Positions 11,226-19,830 of a stretch of DNA of 64,000 bases are shown here, piece after piece (positions within the stretch are counted from its first letter, which is position 1; each line of letters starts with the position of its first letter). Under the pieces are notes generated by a model. The model was not told the DNA's origin. It made no database searches and saw only the letters and a list, made by a program, of their open reading frames with translations. Source of the DNA: Acetobacter vaccinii (GTDB lineage: Bacteria > Pseudomonadota > Alphaproteobacteria > Acetobacterales > Acetobacteraceae); assembly GCF_008365315.1 (NCBI RefSeq), contig NZ_CP043506.1, forward strand, positions 496,001 through 560,000, read 5' to 3'. The position numbers and the translations under genes were made by a program.

Positions 11226-13375
11226 TAGTAGCTCAACGTAAAGCCGCCATAGCCCGCACGGCCTGGCTGAAGGTAGCCCACCGGGTTTTCATACTGCCGG
11301 TCAAGCAGGTTATCCGCCCGTGCAAAAACGCTCAGATACCGGTTAATGCGGTAATTGGCTGCAATATCAATGGTGACATAGCCCTGCCCCTTGGCGCAGG
11401 TGCTGCAATACCCACCAGACCCGGCAATGACCGGAGTATCCCGCCAGCCGCTGATATACAGGATATTGCCTGAGAACGTGAGGTCCTGCACCGGCGTCCA
11501 TTTGGCACCAAAGTCCAGCTTATGCTGCGGGCGGCGTTGCAGCATCTGGCCTGTCGTGGCGTCCCGCGCATGGGTCCAGGTATAGTTGAGGGTCAGGTCC
11601 AGCGTGTTCAGTGCTTTCCAGTTTACAAACGCTTCCACCCCATACATGCGGGCCTGGGCCACATTGCCGTAAGAATACGTCGTGTAATACTGCCCATTGG
11701 ACGAAAACGAATAATTGCTGGTGGACTGGATAAGGTTGCGCACATGGCTTTCATACCATGTGGCACCAAAGTGCAGGCGGTCTTTCAGCAAAGCCTGCTC
11801 TACCCCGACATCATAACCGATCAGGCGTTCGGCCCGCAGTTTCTGATTGCCCATGATGGCATAGCTGGGACCGATCTGATTGCCGAACAACTGGTAGAGC
11901 GAAGGCCCATGAAAACCAGAGCCGCCGCTGGCCTTGATAACCGTGCCTGTGCCGGGGATATGAATGGCCGGGGCCACGCGCCATGTCACATAATTGCCGT
12001 AGCGGGAATTGGTGTCATAGCGGATATTGGCAGCACCATAGAGAATATGGTTCCAGTTACCCTGGTACTGCCCATACCCCGCCGTGGTATCCATGCCTGC
12101 TGTCGTGTAAAAAGGCGTTGCCGTGCCAGAGGTGTTGCCCTGATTGGAGCTGAACCAGTCATGAAAATGCTCGGCACCAACAAGGAGTGTGCCATATTCA
12201 CGCAGCTTGACGGTGCCATGCCAGTCCACCTTGATGCGGCTGGAGCGGTAATAGGTGGGGTCATACAGTAGGGAACTGCCATCAAGCGTCGTGCCAGTTT
12301 CCGTCCAGCTCCGCCGCGTGGTCATGTAGCCCAGACCGATAATCTGATCGAACTTGCCCGCAAAGGATGACAGATGCGCCGTGCCGCGAACAATGGCCTC
12401 ATTCTGGGTCGTATGCTCGCGCTCGCTCCCGACGAGACCATAGGCTTCGTCCATCAGGTTATAGGCGCTATAGCTGTGATAGTTGCCCTGGATCAGGCGG
12501 GCTGTCAGCCCCAGGTCCAGCGTGTTGGTCACATCGTAACCAAGGCGGATATTGGCGGTGCGGTTGTCGTTACGGTTGCCCCGATGCCGCTGCTCGCTCG
12601 TAGCCCCGAAATACTTGTCGATATAGCCGGGAATAGCGTGGAAACCGTCCTGCCGGTAATGCGATAGCGTCACATTGTAATGAAAGCGGCCACTGCTGCC
12701 CCGCGCACCCAGGGTCTGGTTAAAGGTGCCGTAAGCGCCGCCTTCAATCCGCACAAAGGGTGTAAAGCGGCCCTGCCCCTGTGCCGTGGTCATATCGATT
12801 ACCCCGGCCATGGCATCGGCCCCATACAGCCCGCTTTGCGGTCCGCGCAGAATTTCCACACGGCCCATGCCGTCAGTCACAAACTGTGCGGGGTCAAACT
12901 GGCCGCCTGTTGTGCTGCCGTCGTTAATATCCATGCCGTCCAGCCGGACCTTGACCTCGTTGGCATTATTACCCCGCATGAAAATGGAGGTCGTGCCCCC
13001 AAAACCCCCGGTGCTGACCACCGTAAGACCCGGCTGACGGGCCAGAACGTCACTCAACGTACGGCGTTGCTGGGTCAGGATCTGCTGCTCGGTGATAATG
13101 CTTGTGGCCGTCCCGATTTCGGTCGCAAGCGTGGGCCTGCGCGCAGCACTGACTGTCACGTTCTCGGGAAAGACATCGGTATGGAGGGAGACGACCGTGT
13201 GCAGGGCTGCCCCCTGTGCCGCCGCAACACCCTGCCCCTGAGCCGTGGACGTGGACGTGGACGTGGACGTGGACGTGGACGTGGACGTGGACGTGGACGT
13301 GGACGTGGCAGCGTGGGCGGCATGCCCGGCAAACACAAGACCGGACGCAGCAAGCAGGAAATATCGAAGGGTCAT
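11225..13375 (-). CDS. btuB: TonB-dependent vitamin B12 outer-membrane receptor BtuB
   Basis: Outer-membrane gated barrel of 716 residues that takes up cobalamin using TonB energy. It has a signal peptide (residues 1 to about 22, ending GHAAHA). A low-complexity tract of Thr followed by ten Ser-Thr pairs (codons 24-44), encoded by a hexanucleotide repeat, comes next. After it lie a TonB-box-like segment ENVTVSAARR, a plug domain (LSDVLARQPGLTV, VKVRLDGMDIND, VEILRGPQSGLYG) and a 22-strand barrel ending in an aromatic residue (GGFTLSY). First gene of the riboswitch-controlled operon; substrate assignment rests mainly on the riboswitch. The Ser-Thr tract is not a usual BtuB feature. Confidence 0.9.
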   Translation of the reverse strand: MTLRYFLLAASGLVFAGHAAHAATSTSTSTSTSTSTSTSTSTSTAQGQGVAAAQGAALHTVVSLHTDVFPENVTVSAARRPTLATEIGTATSIITEQQILTQQRRTLSDVLARQPGLTVVSTGGFGGTTSIFMRGNNANEVKVRLDGMDINDGSTTGGQFDPAQFVTDGMGRVEILRGPQSGLYGADAMAGVIDMTTAQGQGRFTPFVRIEGGAYGTFNQTLGARGSSGRFHYNVTLSHYRQDGFHAIPGYIDKYFGATSEQRHRGNRNDNRTANIRLGYDVTNTLDLGLTARLIQGNYHSYSAYNLMDEAYGLVGSEREHTTQNEAIVRGTAHLSSFAGKFDQIIGLGYMTTRRSWTETGTTLDGSSLLYDPTYYRSSRIKVDWHGTVKLREYGTLLVGAEHFHDWFSSNQGNTSGTATPFYTTAGMDTTAGYGQYQGNWNHILYGAANIRYDTNSRYGNYVTWRVAPAIHIPGTGTVIKASGGSGFHGPSLYQLFGNQIGPSYAIMGNQKLRAERLIGYDVGVEQALLKDRLHFGATWYESHVRNLIQSTSNYSFSSNGQYYTTYSYGNVAQARMYGVEAFVNWKALNTLDLTLNYTWTHARDATTGQMLQRRPQHKLDFGAKWTPVQDLTFSGNILYISGWRDTPVIAGSGGYCSTCAKGQGYVTIDIAANYRINRYLSVFARADNLLDRQYENPVGYLQPGRAGYGGFTLSY
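13245..13308. repeat. Hexanucleotide microsatellite (GTGGAC)10 inside btuB
   Basis: Ten perfect tandem GTGGAC units (13245-13304) plus four bases of an eleventh. On the coding strand it specifies alternating Ser (TCC) and Thr (ACG) immediately after the predicted signal-peptide cleavage site. Because the unit is 6 bp, slippage would lengthen or shorten the Ser-Thr tract without breaking the frame. Confidence 0.95.
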
Positions 13376-13518
13376 GGCAATGGCAGTCGTACGCTAGAGC
13401 GTTGCCACGAGACTACGGCTGACTGAACCATACATACGCAGGACACCCGCATGTATGGTGTGACCACCAGTCCAGCCCGCCGACACACCCCGACCAGCGT
13501 TATCCCGTCTGCAACTCC

Positions 13519-13714
13519 GCATGATGGCAGGTCTCCTGGCTTGCGGTTGGAAAACCCTGCAACCCTTCCCGGAATGTGCCTTCCAGTGGGCTGGCCATAA
13601 CAGCCAGATCGCGCAGGAACACCGCCTACAGTTGCGGGGACAGCCCGGGAATGAGATGGCAAGCCATCTGGCACCCGGTTCCCTTTTCATCCCCTGCGGG
13701 GGAAACCATCATGC
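13519..13714 (-). promoter_or_regulatory. Cobalamin (vitamin B12) riboswitch
   Basis: The minus-strand RNA shows the canonical elements in order. A perfect 9-bp P1 helix forms from GCATGATGG (13706-13714) and CCATCATGC (13519-13527). Between them lie GAAAAGGGAACCGGGTGCC, CCCGCAACTG and the B12 box GCCAGGAGACCTGCC. The aptamer lies about 145 nt upstream of the btuB start, leaving room for an expression platform; an 8-bp hairpin CCATACAT/ATGTATGG (13428-13458) in that stretch may be part of it. Binding of adenosylcobalamin is expected to switch the btuBFCD operon off. Confidence 0.96.
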
Positions 13715-13721
13715 CTCGTGC

Positions 13722-13747
13722 TTTATAGGCTCCCCCCCCTGTGTCAA
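13722..13747 (-). promoter_or_regulatory. Promoter of the btu operon with a G8 run in its spacer
   Basis: On the minus strand TTGACA (13742-13747) and TATAAA (13722-13727) flank a 14-nt spacer containing eight consecutive G (13732-13739). The -10 sits 7-8 nt before the first base of the riboswitch P1 helix, which fits a transcription start near 13714. The spacer is shorter than the usual 16-18 nt. A perfect 12-bp palindrome GCAACATGTTGC (13751-13762) lies just upstream and could be an operator. Confidence 0.6.
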
Positions 13748-13948
13748 TAAGCAACATGTTGCACAATTGACATCACGCTCCCACTGCGGATGGCAGGCAA
13801 CACTGGTCCGTGCCCCGCCCATGCCACCTGCAAAGGGCTGCAATGGCACCCCCCATCTGGACTTGGGGATGATCCTGCCCATATCGTAACGCAAACAGGA
13901 TGCCATGCCCGGCCAGAGTGGCCACGGCAGCGTACTGGAGGAGACAGC

Positions 13949-14473
13949 ATGTCTGATCTGATCGTTCTGGGCTTTGACCATGTGGATGACGCGGCAAAGG
14001 TCCTTGCCGAATGCCGCAAGCTGGAAACCGAATATCTGCTCGATCTGGAAGACGCCGTTGTGGTCACGCGTGACGGCACAGGCAAGGCACGGCTGCACCA
14101 GAGCGTGAATCTGGAACGGGCTGGTGCCTCCTGGGGGCTGCTGTCAGGCGGGTTCTGGGGCACGCTTGTGGGCCTGCTGTGCCTGAACCCGCTGGCGGGC
14201 TTTGTCATCGGCAGTGCAGTCGGGGCCGGAGCCGGGGCGCTGGCGGGGTCTTTCTCCGACTACGGGATCAACGACGACTTTATCCGCTCGCTCAGCGACA
14301 CCATTCCGCCCAACACCTCGGCACTGTTCGTACTGGTGCGCAAGTCCCAGCCGGACAAGGTGCTGGCCGATCTGGCACAGTTCAAGGGCCATGCCCGTAT
14401 TGTGCAGACCTCACTCTCCCCCGAAGGGGAAGCCCGCCTCAAAGCGGCGCTGGTCGAAGCCCCTCAGGGCTAA
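13949..14473 (+). CDS. DUF1269-family membrane-associated protein
   Basis: The 174-residue protein resembles DUF1269 proteins: an N-terminal ferredoxin-like segment (SDLIVLGFDHVDDAAKVL), a Gly/Ala-rich hydrophobic hairpin in the middle (GTLVGLLCLNPLAGFVIG then SAVGAGAGALAGSF, about residues 65-105) and the closing motif IPPNTSALFVLVRK. Molecular function is unknown; such proteins are often linked to stress or ion homeostasis. ATG 13949 is preceded by GGAGGAG (13937-13943), which decides the start. It is divergent from the btu operon and isolated by a terminator downstream. Confidence 0.85.
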   Translation: MSDLIVLGFDHVDDAAKVLAECRKLETEYLLDLEDAVVVTRDGTGKARLHQSVNLERAGASWGLLSGGFWGTLVGLLCLNPLAGFVIGSAVGAGAGALAGSFSDYGINDDFIRSLSDTIPPNTSALFVLVRKSQPDKVLADLAQFKGHARIVQTSLSPEGEARLKAALVEAPQG

Positions 14474-14479
14474 CGTTAA

Positions 14480-14510
14480 AAAGGCCGGGCGGCACAACCG
14501 CCCGGCCTTT
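14480..14510. terminator. Bidirectional terminator
   Basis: AAAGGCCGGGCGG (14480-14492), 5-nt loop, CCGCCCGGCCTTT (14498-14510): a perfect 13-bp stem with A and T runs on each side. It serves the DUF1269 gene (+) and the convergent TonB receptor gene (-). Confidence 0.9.
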
Positions 14511-14513
14511 ACT

Positions 14514-16808
14514 TTAGAACCCCTGTGCAATCCCACACAGGATTGTACGGCGCAGGCCATACTGGGGAGCACCCACCCCGATGCCAGACCCATCACGCAG
14601 CAGATAGGTGTGGTCAGCAAGGTTGATCACATCCAGCCGCAGTTGCGTATCACCATGCCACAGACCGCCAAATGTATTGTGGATGGTCTGCACAGCCGAG
14701 AAATTGACCGTAGCATAAGGTGACAGGCTGGCCCCGTTGGGGGTTGCCCCATCAGCCCTCAGGCCGCTGCCATACAGCATGGTGGCCGACAGCCGCAGCG
14801 GAAAGCGGGTTTTATCAAACGCGCTGTAGGTAACCCCGGCAGAAGCAGTCCAGCGCTGGTCGTGATCCAGCGGGATCCAGCGGTTGTGGATATAGGCCAG
14901 GTCTTCGTCCGAAAAGTTGAACTGGGCACTGGTAATATCCTTGCCGATAGCCCGCGACCAGGCAAAGTTGCCGTAAAGGGACAGGGGACCATGCGTGTAT
15001 GACGTGCTGAATTCATACCCGTTGACCTGCCCGCGACGGTAATTGAAGCCGCTGAGAATAATGGGGGCACCAAACTGCCCTTCATCAATCAGGTTATGTG
15101 CCAGCTTGTAATACGCATCAAACGACACACGCCAGCCGGGCAGAATGCTCTGCTCGATCCCCGCATCAAAGTAATGGTCTCTTTCAGCTTTGACCTTGGT
15201 GCTCTGATAATTGGCAGGGGCCGCGCTGGTGCCCGCAAAACGGTTGAGTGAGGACGTGCCCACAATCTCAAACGGCGGCGGCGTAAAGTAGCGGGAATAA
15301 CCCGCATGCAGCACACCCCCGCGCCACGGCTTCCACACCACGTTGATGCGTGGGCTGACCTGATTTTCCGACGTATATTCACTCACGCCATCAAAGCGCA
15401 GGCCATAGTTGATGGTCAGTGTGTCTGTCGGCCGCCATTCGTCCTGCGCGTACAGCCCATAGACCATGCCGGTCTTGCCGCTGCCGTCATAAATGGTCAC
15501 AGGCTGGGGGTCATACACAGCCTCACCAGCCGCATCCTCCCCTGTCTGGCGGAAAACGCTGGACATAGTCTTGGACGTTGTGCGCTCGACAAACACCTGA
15601 AAGCCAAAGCGCACGGTATGCCGGGGGGCTGCCCGCCATGTCACGTCATGCTGGGTGCCCATGGAAAACACCGAACGCGCCGCCTGCTGGGCAATGCCGT
15701 TATACACCAGATCACCCAGCCAGTCGGGGGAATAGCGCAGGCTGCTGTAACGGGCAAAAACGGAATCCTGCAAACTGAATTTGCCGATTTCCTTCTGCAA
15801 CGCCAGAACCGCAAAATCGGTAATCTGCTTCTGGTGCTCATTCAGCGCCGCACTATCTGCACTGCCAGAAAGGTGATGCGCCAGATCGCTGCCGGAATAG
15901 GAGGGCATAACAAACTGCGTCTGCTGCCCCGGATTATTGGGAAGCTGATATTCCGCGTTGGACACACCCGCAATAAAGCTGATGCGCGTATTCTCATCCA
16001 TTGTGTACCGGGCATGACCGAGGAAATGGTACTGGTTGCTCAGATCATGCAGCGCGTTAAAGGAGGGGGTCGTATTTTCAATCCCCACCCGGTCATGCAC
16101 AAAGTCGGCCGTGGCAAAAAAATCCCACTTGCCCTTCTGGAACCCATACCGCAGCGAGGGGAAGAAGTAGTCCCGCGCCCCACCATAAACCGATACTTCC
16201 CCACCGGGGCTGTTGGCACCATTGCGTGTGGTAATATCAACCACCGCCGCCTGCAAAAAGCCAAACTGGCTGGGTAGCGCACCTGTTGTCAGGGACATCT
16301 GATCCGCAAAGCGTGTCATCAACGCCTGACCGAAGACACTCAGCCCTTCGGGCAACTGCACGCCATCAAGGCGGAACTGCACCTCGTTATGGTCGCCGCG
16401 CACATGGATCTGCCCGTAGCTGTCCTGGGCAACGCCGGGGGCCTGAAGCAGCACCTGGTTAAGGGGCGTATTATCACCCCCCGGAATGGCCTCGATCGCC
16501 TTGCGGCTGAACGTATAGACCGTCGCCCCAGTGGAGGGGGACAGCGCCAGCCGCCTGCTGTCGAGATGCGCTGTCACAATGACATTTTCATTCTGGCGCG
16601 ACTGATAGCCAGCCTCGGCCACCGGGGTGGCTTTGGCCGTGGTGGCGGGTGTCGCAGGCGTGCTTGCTCCTGCCTTATGGGCAAGAACTTTCTGAGGGGT
16701 GGAGGTTGTCTCTGCCGCCTGCGAGGTCTGGGCCCGTGCGGCAGCCGTACCGCAGAGCAGATACACGGTGGCGGAACAGACGAGCGAAGCAGAAACGGGG
16801 CGTATCAT
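14514..16808 (-). CDS. TonB-dependent outer-membrane receptor, probably zinc (ZnuD-like)
   Basis: The 764-residue product has a signal peptide (ends AAARAQ), a Thr/Ala-rich linker, a TonB-box-like stretch ENVIVTAHLDS and a plug with FRLDGVQLPEG and VVDITTRNG blocks. A barrel follows, ending GLRRTILCGIAQGF with a terminal Phe. By sequence alone the ligand is not clear. Upstream, between likely -35 and -10 elements, lies a near-perfect Zur operator (16854-16872), so the receptor is expected to be made under zinc shortage, as are ZnuD receptors. Long His-rich loops typical of some ZnuD proteins are not obvious, so the zinc role is an inference from regulation. Confidence 0.85.
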   Translation of the reverse strand: MIRPVSASLVCSATVYLLCGTAAARAQTSQAAETTSTPQKVLAHKAGASTPATPATTAKATPVAEAGYQSRQNENVIVTAHLDSRRLALSPSTGATVYTFSRKAIEAIPGGDNTPLNQVLLQAPGVAQDSYGQIHVRGDHNEVQFRLDGVQLPEGLSVFGQALMTRFADQMSLTTGALPSQFGFLQAAVVDITTRNGANSPGGEVSVYGGARDYFFPSLRYGFQKGKWDFFATADFVHDRVGIENTTPSFNALHDLSNQYHFLGHARYTMDENTRISFIAGVSNAEYQLPNNPGQQTQFVMPSYSGSDLAHHLSGSADSAALNEHQKQITDFAVLALQKEIGKFSLQDSVFARYSSLRYSPDWLGDLVYNGIAQQAARSVFSMGTQHDVTWRAAPRHTVRFGFQVFVERTTSKTMSSVFRQTGEDAAGEAVYDPQPVTIYDGSGKTGMVYGLYAQDEWRPTDTLTINYGLRFDGVSEYTSENQVSPRINVVWKPWRGGVLHAGYSRYFTPPPFEIVGTSSLNRFAGTSAAPANYQSTKVKAERDHYFDAGIEQSILPGWRVSFDAYYKLAHNLIDEGQFGAPIILSGFNYRRGQVNGYEFSTSYTHGPLSLYGNFAWSRAIGKDITSAQFNFSDEDLAYIHNRWIPLDHDQRWTASAGVTYSAFDKTRFPLRLSATMLYGSGLRADGATPNGASLSPYATVNFSAVQTIHNTFGGLWHGDTQLRLDVINLADHTYLLRDGSGIGVGAPQYGLRRTILCGIAQGF

Positions 16809-16853
16809 CGAACATCTGACCTGGAACTGGAATGAGCCTGGTCGCGATATCTA

Positions 16854-16872
16854 TATGTTATAATATAACATA
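16854..16872. promoter_or_regulatory. Zur-type operator
   Basis: TATGTTATAATATAACATA: arms ATGTTATA and TATAACAT around a central A, with one further T/A pair outside. It matches the known proteobacterial Zur consensus core TGTTATAnTATAACA exactly. On the minus strand TTGTTA and TATAGA-like hexamers flank it, so a bound repressor would block the TonB receptor promoter. Confidence 0.88.
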
Positions 16873-17201
16873 ACAACTCTTAATGCATGGTCGCCCGCAC
16901 CCTCCGTCACGCTGTCACTTTCGCGCAACACTCCTATCGCACCCATGGGCCTTGACTGCCCCAAAAGCAGCCTTGCCATGCAGGCTTGGAGTTCGTCATT
17001 TCCCGGTCTGGCTGTTATGAAAACCCCCATACATGCCGCCTGCTCCGGCCCGGCTCCCCCTCCCTCTTCCCACACGCACTTGATGGTACCCCTGACGATG
17101 GAGAGAGCCGGAACAGGATATCAGGACTGGTGCCCACCACGCTGGGCGGGCATACCCTGCCTACCCTTGCGCTACAGACACCTTCGCGAAGAACGGATGC
17201 C
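16873..17201. other. Intergenic region upstream of the Na+/H+ antiporter
   Basis: About 330 nt between the Zur operator and the antiporter start. Frames are open in places, but none has a convincing start, ribosome site or family match. It presumably holds the antiporter promoter. Nothing else was recognised. Confidence 0.4.
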
Positions 17202-18908
17202 ATGTTTACGGTAGAAATGACCCTGCTCCTGCTCTGGCTTGCAGCATTGGGCAGTGTTCTGGCCACGGCCTTTCACCAAAAAGTGCCCCAGCCCCTTATT
17301 CTTATCCTGCTGGGCAGCATTACCGCCCTGTGCGGCATGCGGATTGAACTCTACCCGGAACTGTTCATGTTCCTGTTCCTTCCGCCTCTGCTGTTTGCTG
17401 ATGCCTTTCATATGCCGCTGCGCGAATTCGGGCAGATGCGGGGGCCTATCCTGTTTCTGGCCTTTGGGCTGGTGGTGCTGAACACACTGGTCTGCGGCTA
17501 CGCGATCCACTGGATTTTGCCGGTTCTGTCGTTACCTGTGTGCTTTACGCTGGCAGCAGCCCTGTCCCCCACTGATACGGTTGCGGTCTCCAGCCTGGTG
17601 CAGGGCAAGCGTGTGCCTGCCCGCCTGCTGCAACTGCTGTCGGGCGAGGCCCTCTTTAATGATGCATCAGGCCTTGTGTGCTTCCGCTTTGCCATGGCGG
17701 ACGCGCTGACTGGCGAATTTTCCTACCAGCAGGCATTTGGTTCGTTCCTTCTGGTCGCTGTCGGCGGGCTGGTTATTGGCGGCATGGTGGCGTGGCTGGC
17801 GGCCAAGGCCGACCACCTGCTGATCCACCGTGGCTTTGACGATGCTCAGTCCCAGATCGTGCTCGTACTGCTGCTGCCGTTCCTGATGTACGCCATTGCC
17901 GAAGCCGCAGGGTGTTCAGGCATTCTGGCCGCTGTGTCCGGCTGCATGGTGCTTAAACTGTCCGGCGCAGTGGAAGAGGCCGCCACCACAACCCGCATCC
18001 AGGCCAATACAGTATGGAACGTGGTGCGCTATGTCTTCAACGCGCTGATCTTCCTGTTCCTCGGGCTTCAACTTCCCTCATTGCTCAGGCAGGCGCAGCA
18101 TGTGGTGCGTGAGCATAACGCCAGCATGTGGCAGCTTGGCCTGCTGATTGTGGGGATCTATGGCATTATGCTGTGCATGCGGCTGGTGGGGGTCTGGGCA
18201 AGTGCCTCCATGCGCTGGCTGGTCTCACGCCTGCGCCACACGCCTTTTGAACCTCTGGGCTTTGCAGCAAGCCTGCTGCTGACCGTTGCGGGCGTGCGCG
18301 GGGCGGTGACACTCGCCGCCGTGCTGTCATTACCTGCCGGGCTGGAAGGAACGCAGATTTTCCCTGCACGGGAGACTGTGGTGGTCATTGCGACCGGGGT
18401 AATCGTGCTGTCGCTTTTGATGGCAAGCATGACCATTCCCCTCTGCCTGCGCTTTGTGCCGCCCGAATTGATCAGCAAAAGCACGCAGGAGGAAAATACA
18501 GCCCGCCGCAAGCTGCTCAACGCGGCCCTGGCGGTTCTGAACAAAACGCATGATGGAGCATCCCCCCCCTTTGGCAACCGGGACACCCCGCTGTCGGATC
18601 AGGACCAGACCATGCGGGAGGAAAGCACAGCCCGCCTTTTGCGTGTTTATGAAAGCAGGCTGGAGGAGGAGGACGCCACAACCCATATTGAAAAAACGGA
18701 CAGCGCCAATGCCGTGCGCCGCGCCCGTTTTGAGCTGGCCCTGCGCCTGCAAATTCTCCGCGTCCAGCGCCAGATCATGCGGGAGATGATGACCCGCCGG
18801 GAAATCAACGACCAGACGGAATGGAAGCTCCAGGAAGAACTGGATTACGAGGAACAGGTCATCCGTTCACAATCCCAACGGCTCCCGCGGGATGGTGAGG
18901 CCGCCTGA
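17202..18908 (+). CDS. Na+/H+ antiporter, CPA1 (NhaP/YjcE) family
   Basis: Inner-membrane cation/proton exchanger of 568 residues for pH and sodium balance. About 12 hydrophobic segments occupy residues 1-420. Hallmarks are FLFLPPLLFADAF, LAAALSPTDTVAVSSL (ion-site region), LLSGEALFNDASGLV with the paired acidic residues and FNALIFLFLGLQLP. The last 140 residues are hydrophilic and charged, predicted helical or coiled (RARFELALRLQILRVQRQIM), like the cytoplasmic tails of bacterial CPA1 proteins. ATG 17202 is used; ATG 17217 is an alternative just before the first hydrophobic stretch. Confidence 0.9.
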   Translation: MFTVEMTLLLLWLAALGSVLATAFHQKVPQPLILILLGSITALCGMRIELYPELFMFLFLPPLLFADAFHMPLREFGQMRGPILFLAFGLVVLNTLVCGYAIHWILPVLSLPVCFTLAAALSPTDTVAVSSLVQGKRVPARLLQLLSGEALFNDASGLVCFRFAMADALTGEFSYQQAFGSFLLVAVGGLVIGGMVAWLAAKADHLLIHRGFDDAQSQIVLVLLLPFLMYAIAEAAGCSGILAAVSGCMVLKLSGAVEEAATTTRIQANTVWNVVRYVFNALIFLFLGLQLPSLLRQAQHVVREHNASMWQLGLLIVGIYGIMLCMRLVGVWASASMRWLVSRLRHTPFEPLGFAASLLLTVAGVRGAVTLAAVLSLPAGLEGTQIFPARETVVVIATGVIVLSLLMASMTIPLCLRFVPPELISKSTQEENTARRKLLNAALAVLNKTHDGASPPFGNRDTPLSDQDQTMREESTARLLRVYESRLEEEDATTHIEKTDSANAVRRARFELALRLQILRVQRQIMREMMTRREINDQTEWKLQEELDYEEQVIRSQSQRLPRDGEAA

Positions 18909-18930
18909 CCTCCCCCCACAGGCCAAAGCC

Positions 18931-19830
18931 TTAGCCCGTCTGCTTGACCTGCCGCCACAGGCTGTCGAGCAGAGCCACGTCCTGATCCGCCATGGACAGC
19001 CCCTGTTTGGCCAGCAGGGCTTCCACCCCCTCAAACCGGCGGGTGAACTTGTCGCATGCCTGCCTTAGGCAGGCTTCGGGGTCCATATCGAGGCGGCGGG
19101 CAAGGCTTGCGACCGAGAACAGAATATCTCCCAGCTCATCCTGCATGCGGGCCTTGTCCCCCGCAGCCAGTTCCACGGCAAATTCGTCCACTTCCTCACG
19201 CACCTTGTCCAGCACGCCTGACACATCGGGCCAGTCAAACCCTACGCGCGCAGCACGGCGGGCCAGTTTGGAGGCACGCAACAGGGCGGGCAACGCCGGG
19301 GGCACCCCCGCCAATGCCCCAGGCACGCTGGCCTGCGCTCCGGCCAGAGCCGCAACCTGCCTGCGTTCCTGCTCCTTCAGCCGTTCCCACTGGCCTTCCA
19401 CCGCCTGCCCGTCCGCCAGAGCTTGTGCGCCCTGCCCACTATCCTGTCCCTCCAGCACGTCGGGGCCAAACACAACATGGGGGTGCCTGCGGATCATTTT
19501 TTCCGTCACCATCCGGGCGATGGTATCAAAGCCGAACAGACCCTGCTCCTCCGCTAGCTGGGCCTGATAGACCACCTGCAACAGCAGGTCTCCCAGTTCA
19601 TCAGCAAAGGCGCGCCAGTCCTGCCGCTGGATGGCATCCAGCACCTCATAGGCTTCTTCTATGGCGTAGGGGGCTATAGTCTCAAAGGTCTGTTCCTGAT
19701 CCCACGGACAGCCCCCCTGCGGGTCACGTAGGCGGGCCATAAGAGCCAGCAGCCTGCGTAACTGCTGCTGCGCCGCCTCCCGCGTATTATCGGGCGCTGC
19801 TGTTGCCACCCCTGCTGCCAAGCCTGTCAT
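18931..19830 (-). CDS. mazG: Nucleoside triphosphate pyrophosphohydrolase MazG
   Basis: Hydrolyses (d)NTPs to NMP and pyrophosphate, a house-cleaning or stress-related activity. Two MazG repeats are visible in the 299 residues. The first is LRDPQGGCPWDQEQTFETIAP with the metal-binding EEAYE and ADELGDLLLQVVYQA blocks (about 40-110); the second is VREEVDEFAVELAAG with MQDELGDILFSVASLARRL (about 210-260). The HPHVVFG motif lies between them. Start ATG 19830 has GGTAAGGGT just upstream; a longer frame adds 26 residues of poor quality. Divergent from argC. Confidence 0.92.
   Translation of the reverse strand: MTGLAAGVATAAPDNTREAAQQQLRRLLALMARLRDPQGGCPWDQEQTFETIAPYAIEEAYEVLDAIQRQDWRAFADELGDLLLQVVYQAQLAEEQGLFGFDTIARMVTEKMIRRHPHVVFGPDVLEGQDSGQGAQALADGQAVEGQWERLKEQERRQVAALAGAQASVPGALAGVPPALPALLRASKLARRAARVGFDWPDVSGVLDKVREEVDEFAVELAAGDKARMQDELGDILFSVASLARRLDMDPEACLRQACDKFTRRFEGVEALLAKQGLSMADQDVALLDSLWRQVKQTG

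Noticed and set aside
13245..13308. Short CRISPR-like array
   Set aside because: The tandem units are 6 bp with no spacers; a microsatellite, not CRISPR.
13216..13422. Trp-Thr repeat peptide on the + strand of the btuB microsatellite
   Set aside because: Produced by reading (GTGGAC)10 in the other direction; no start or ribosome site.
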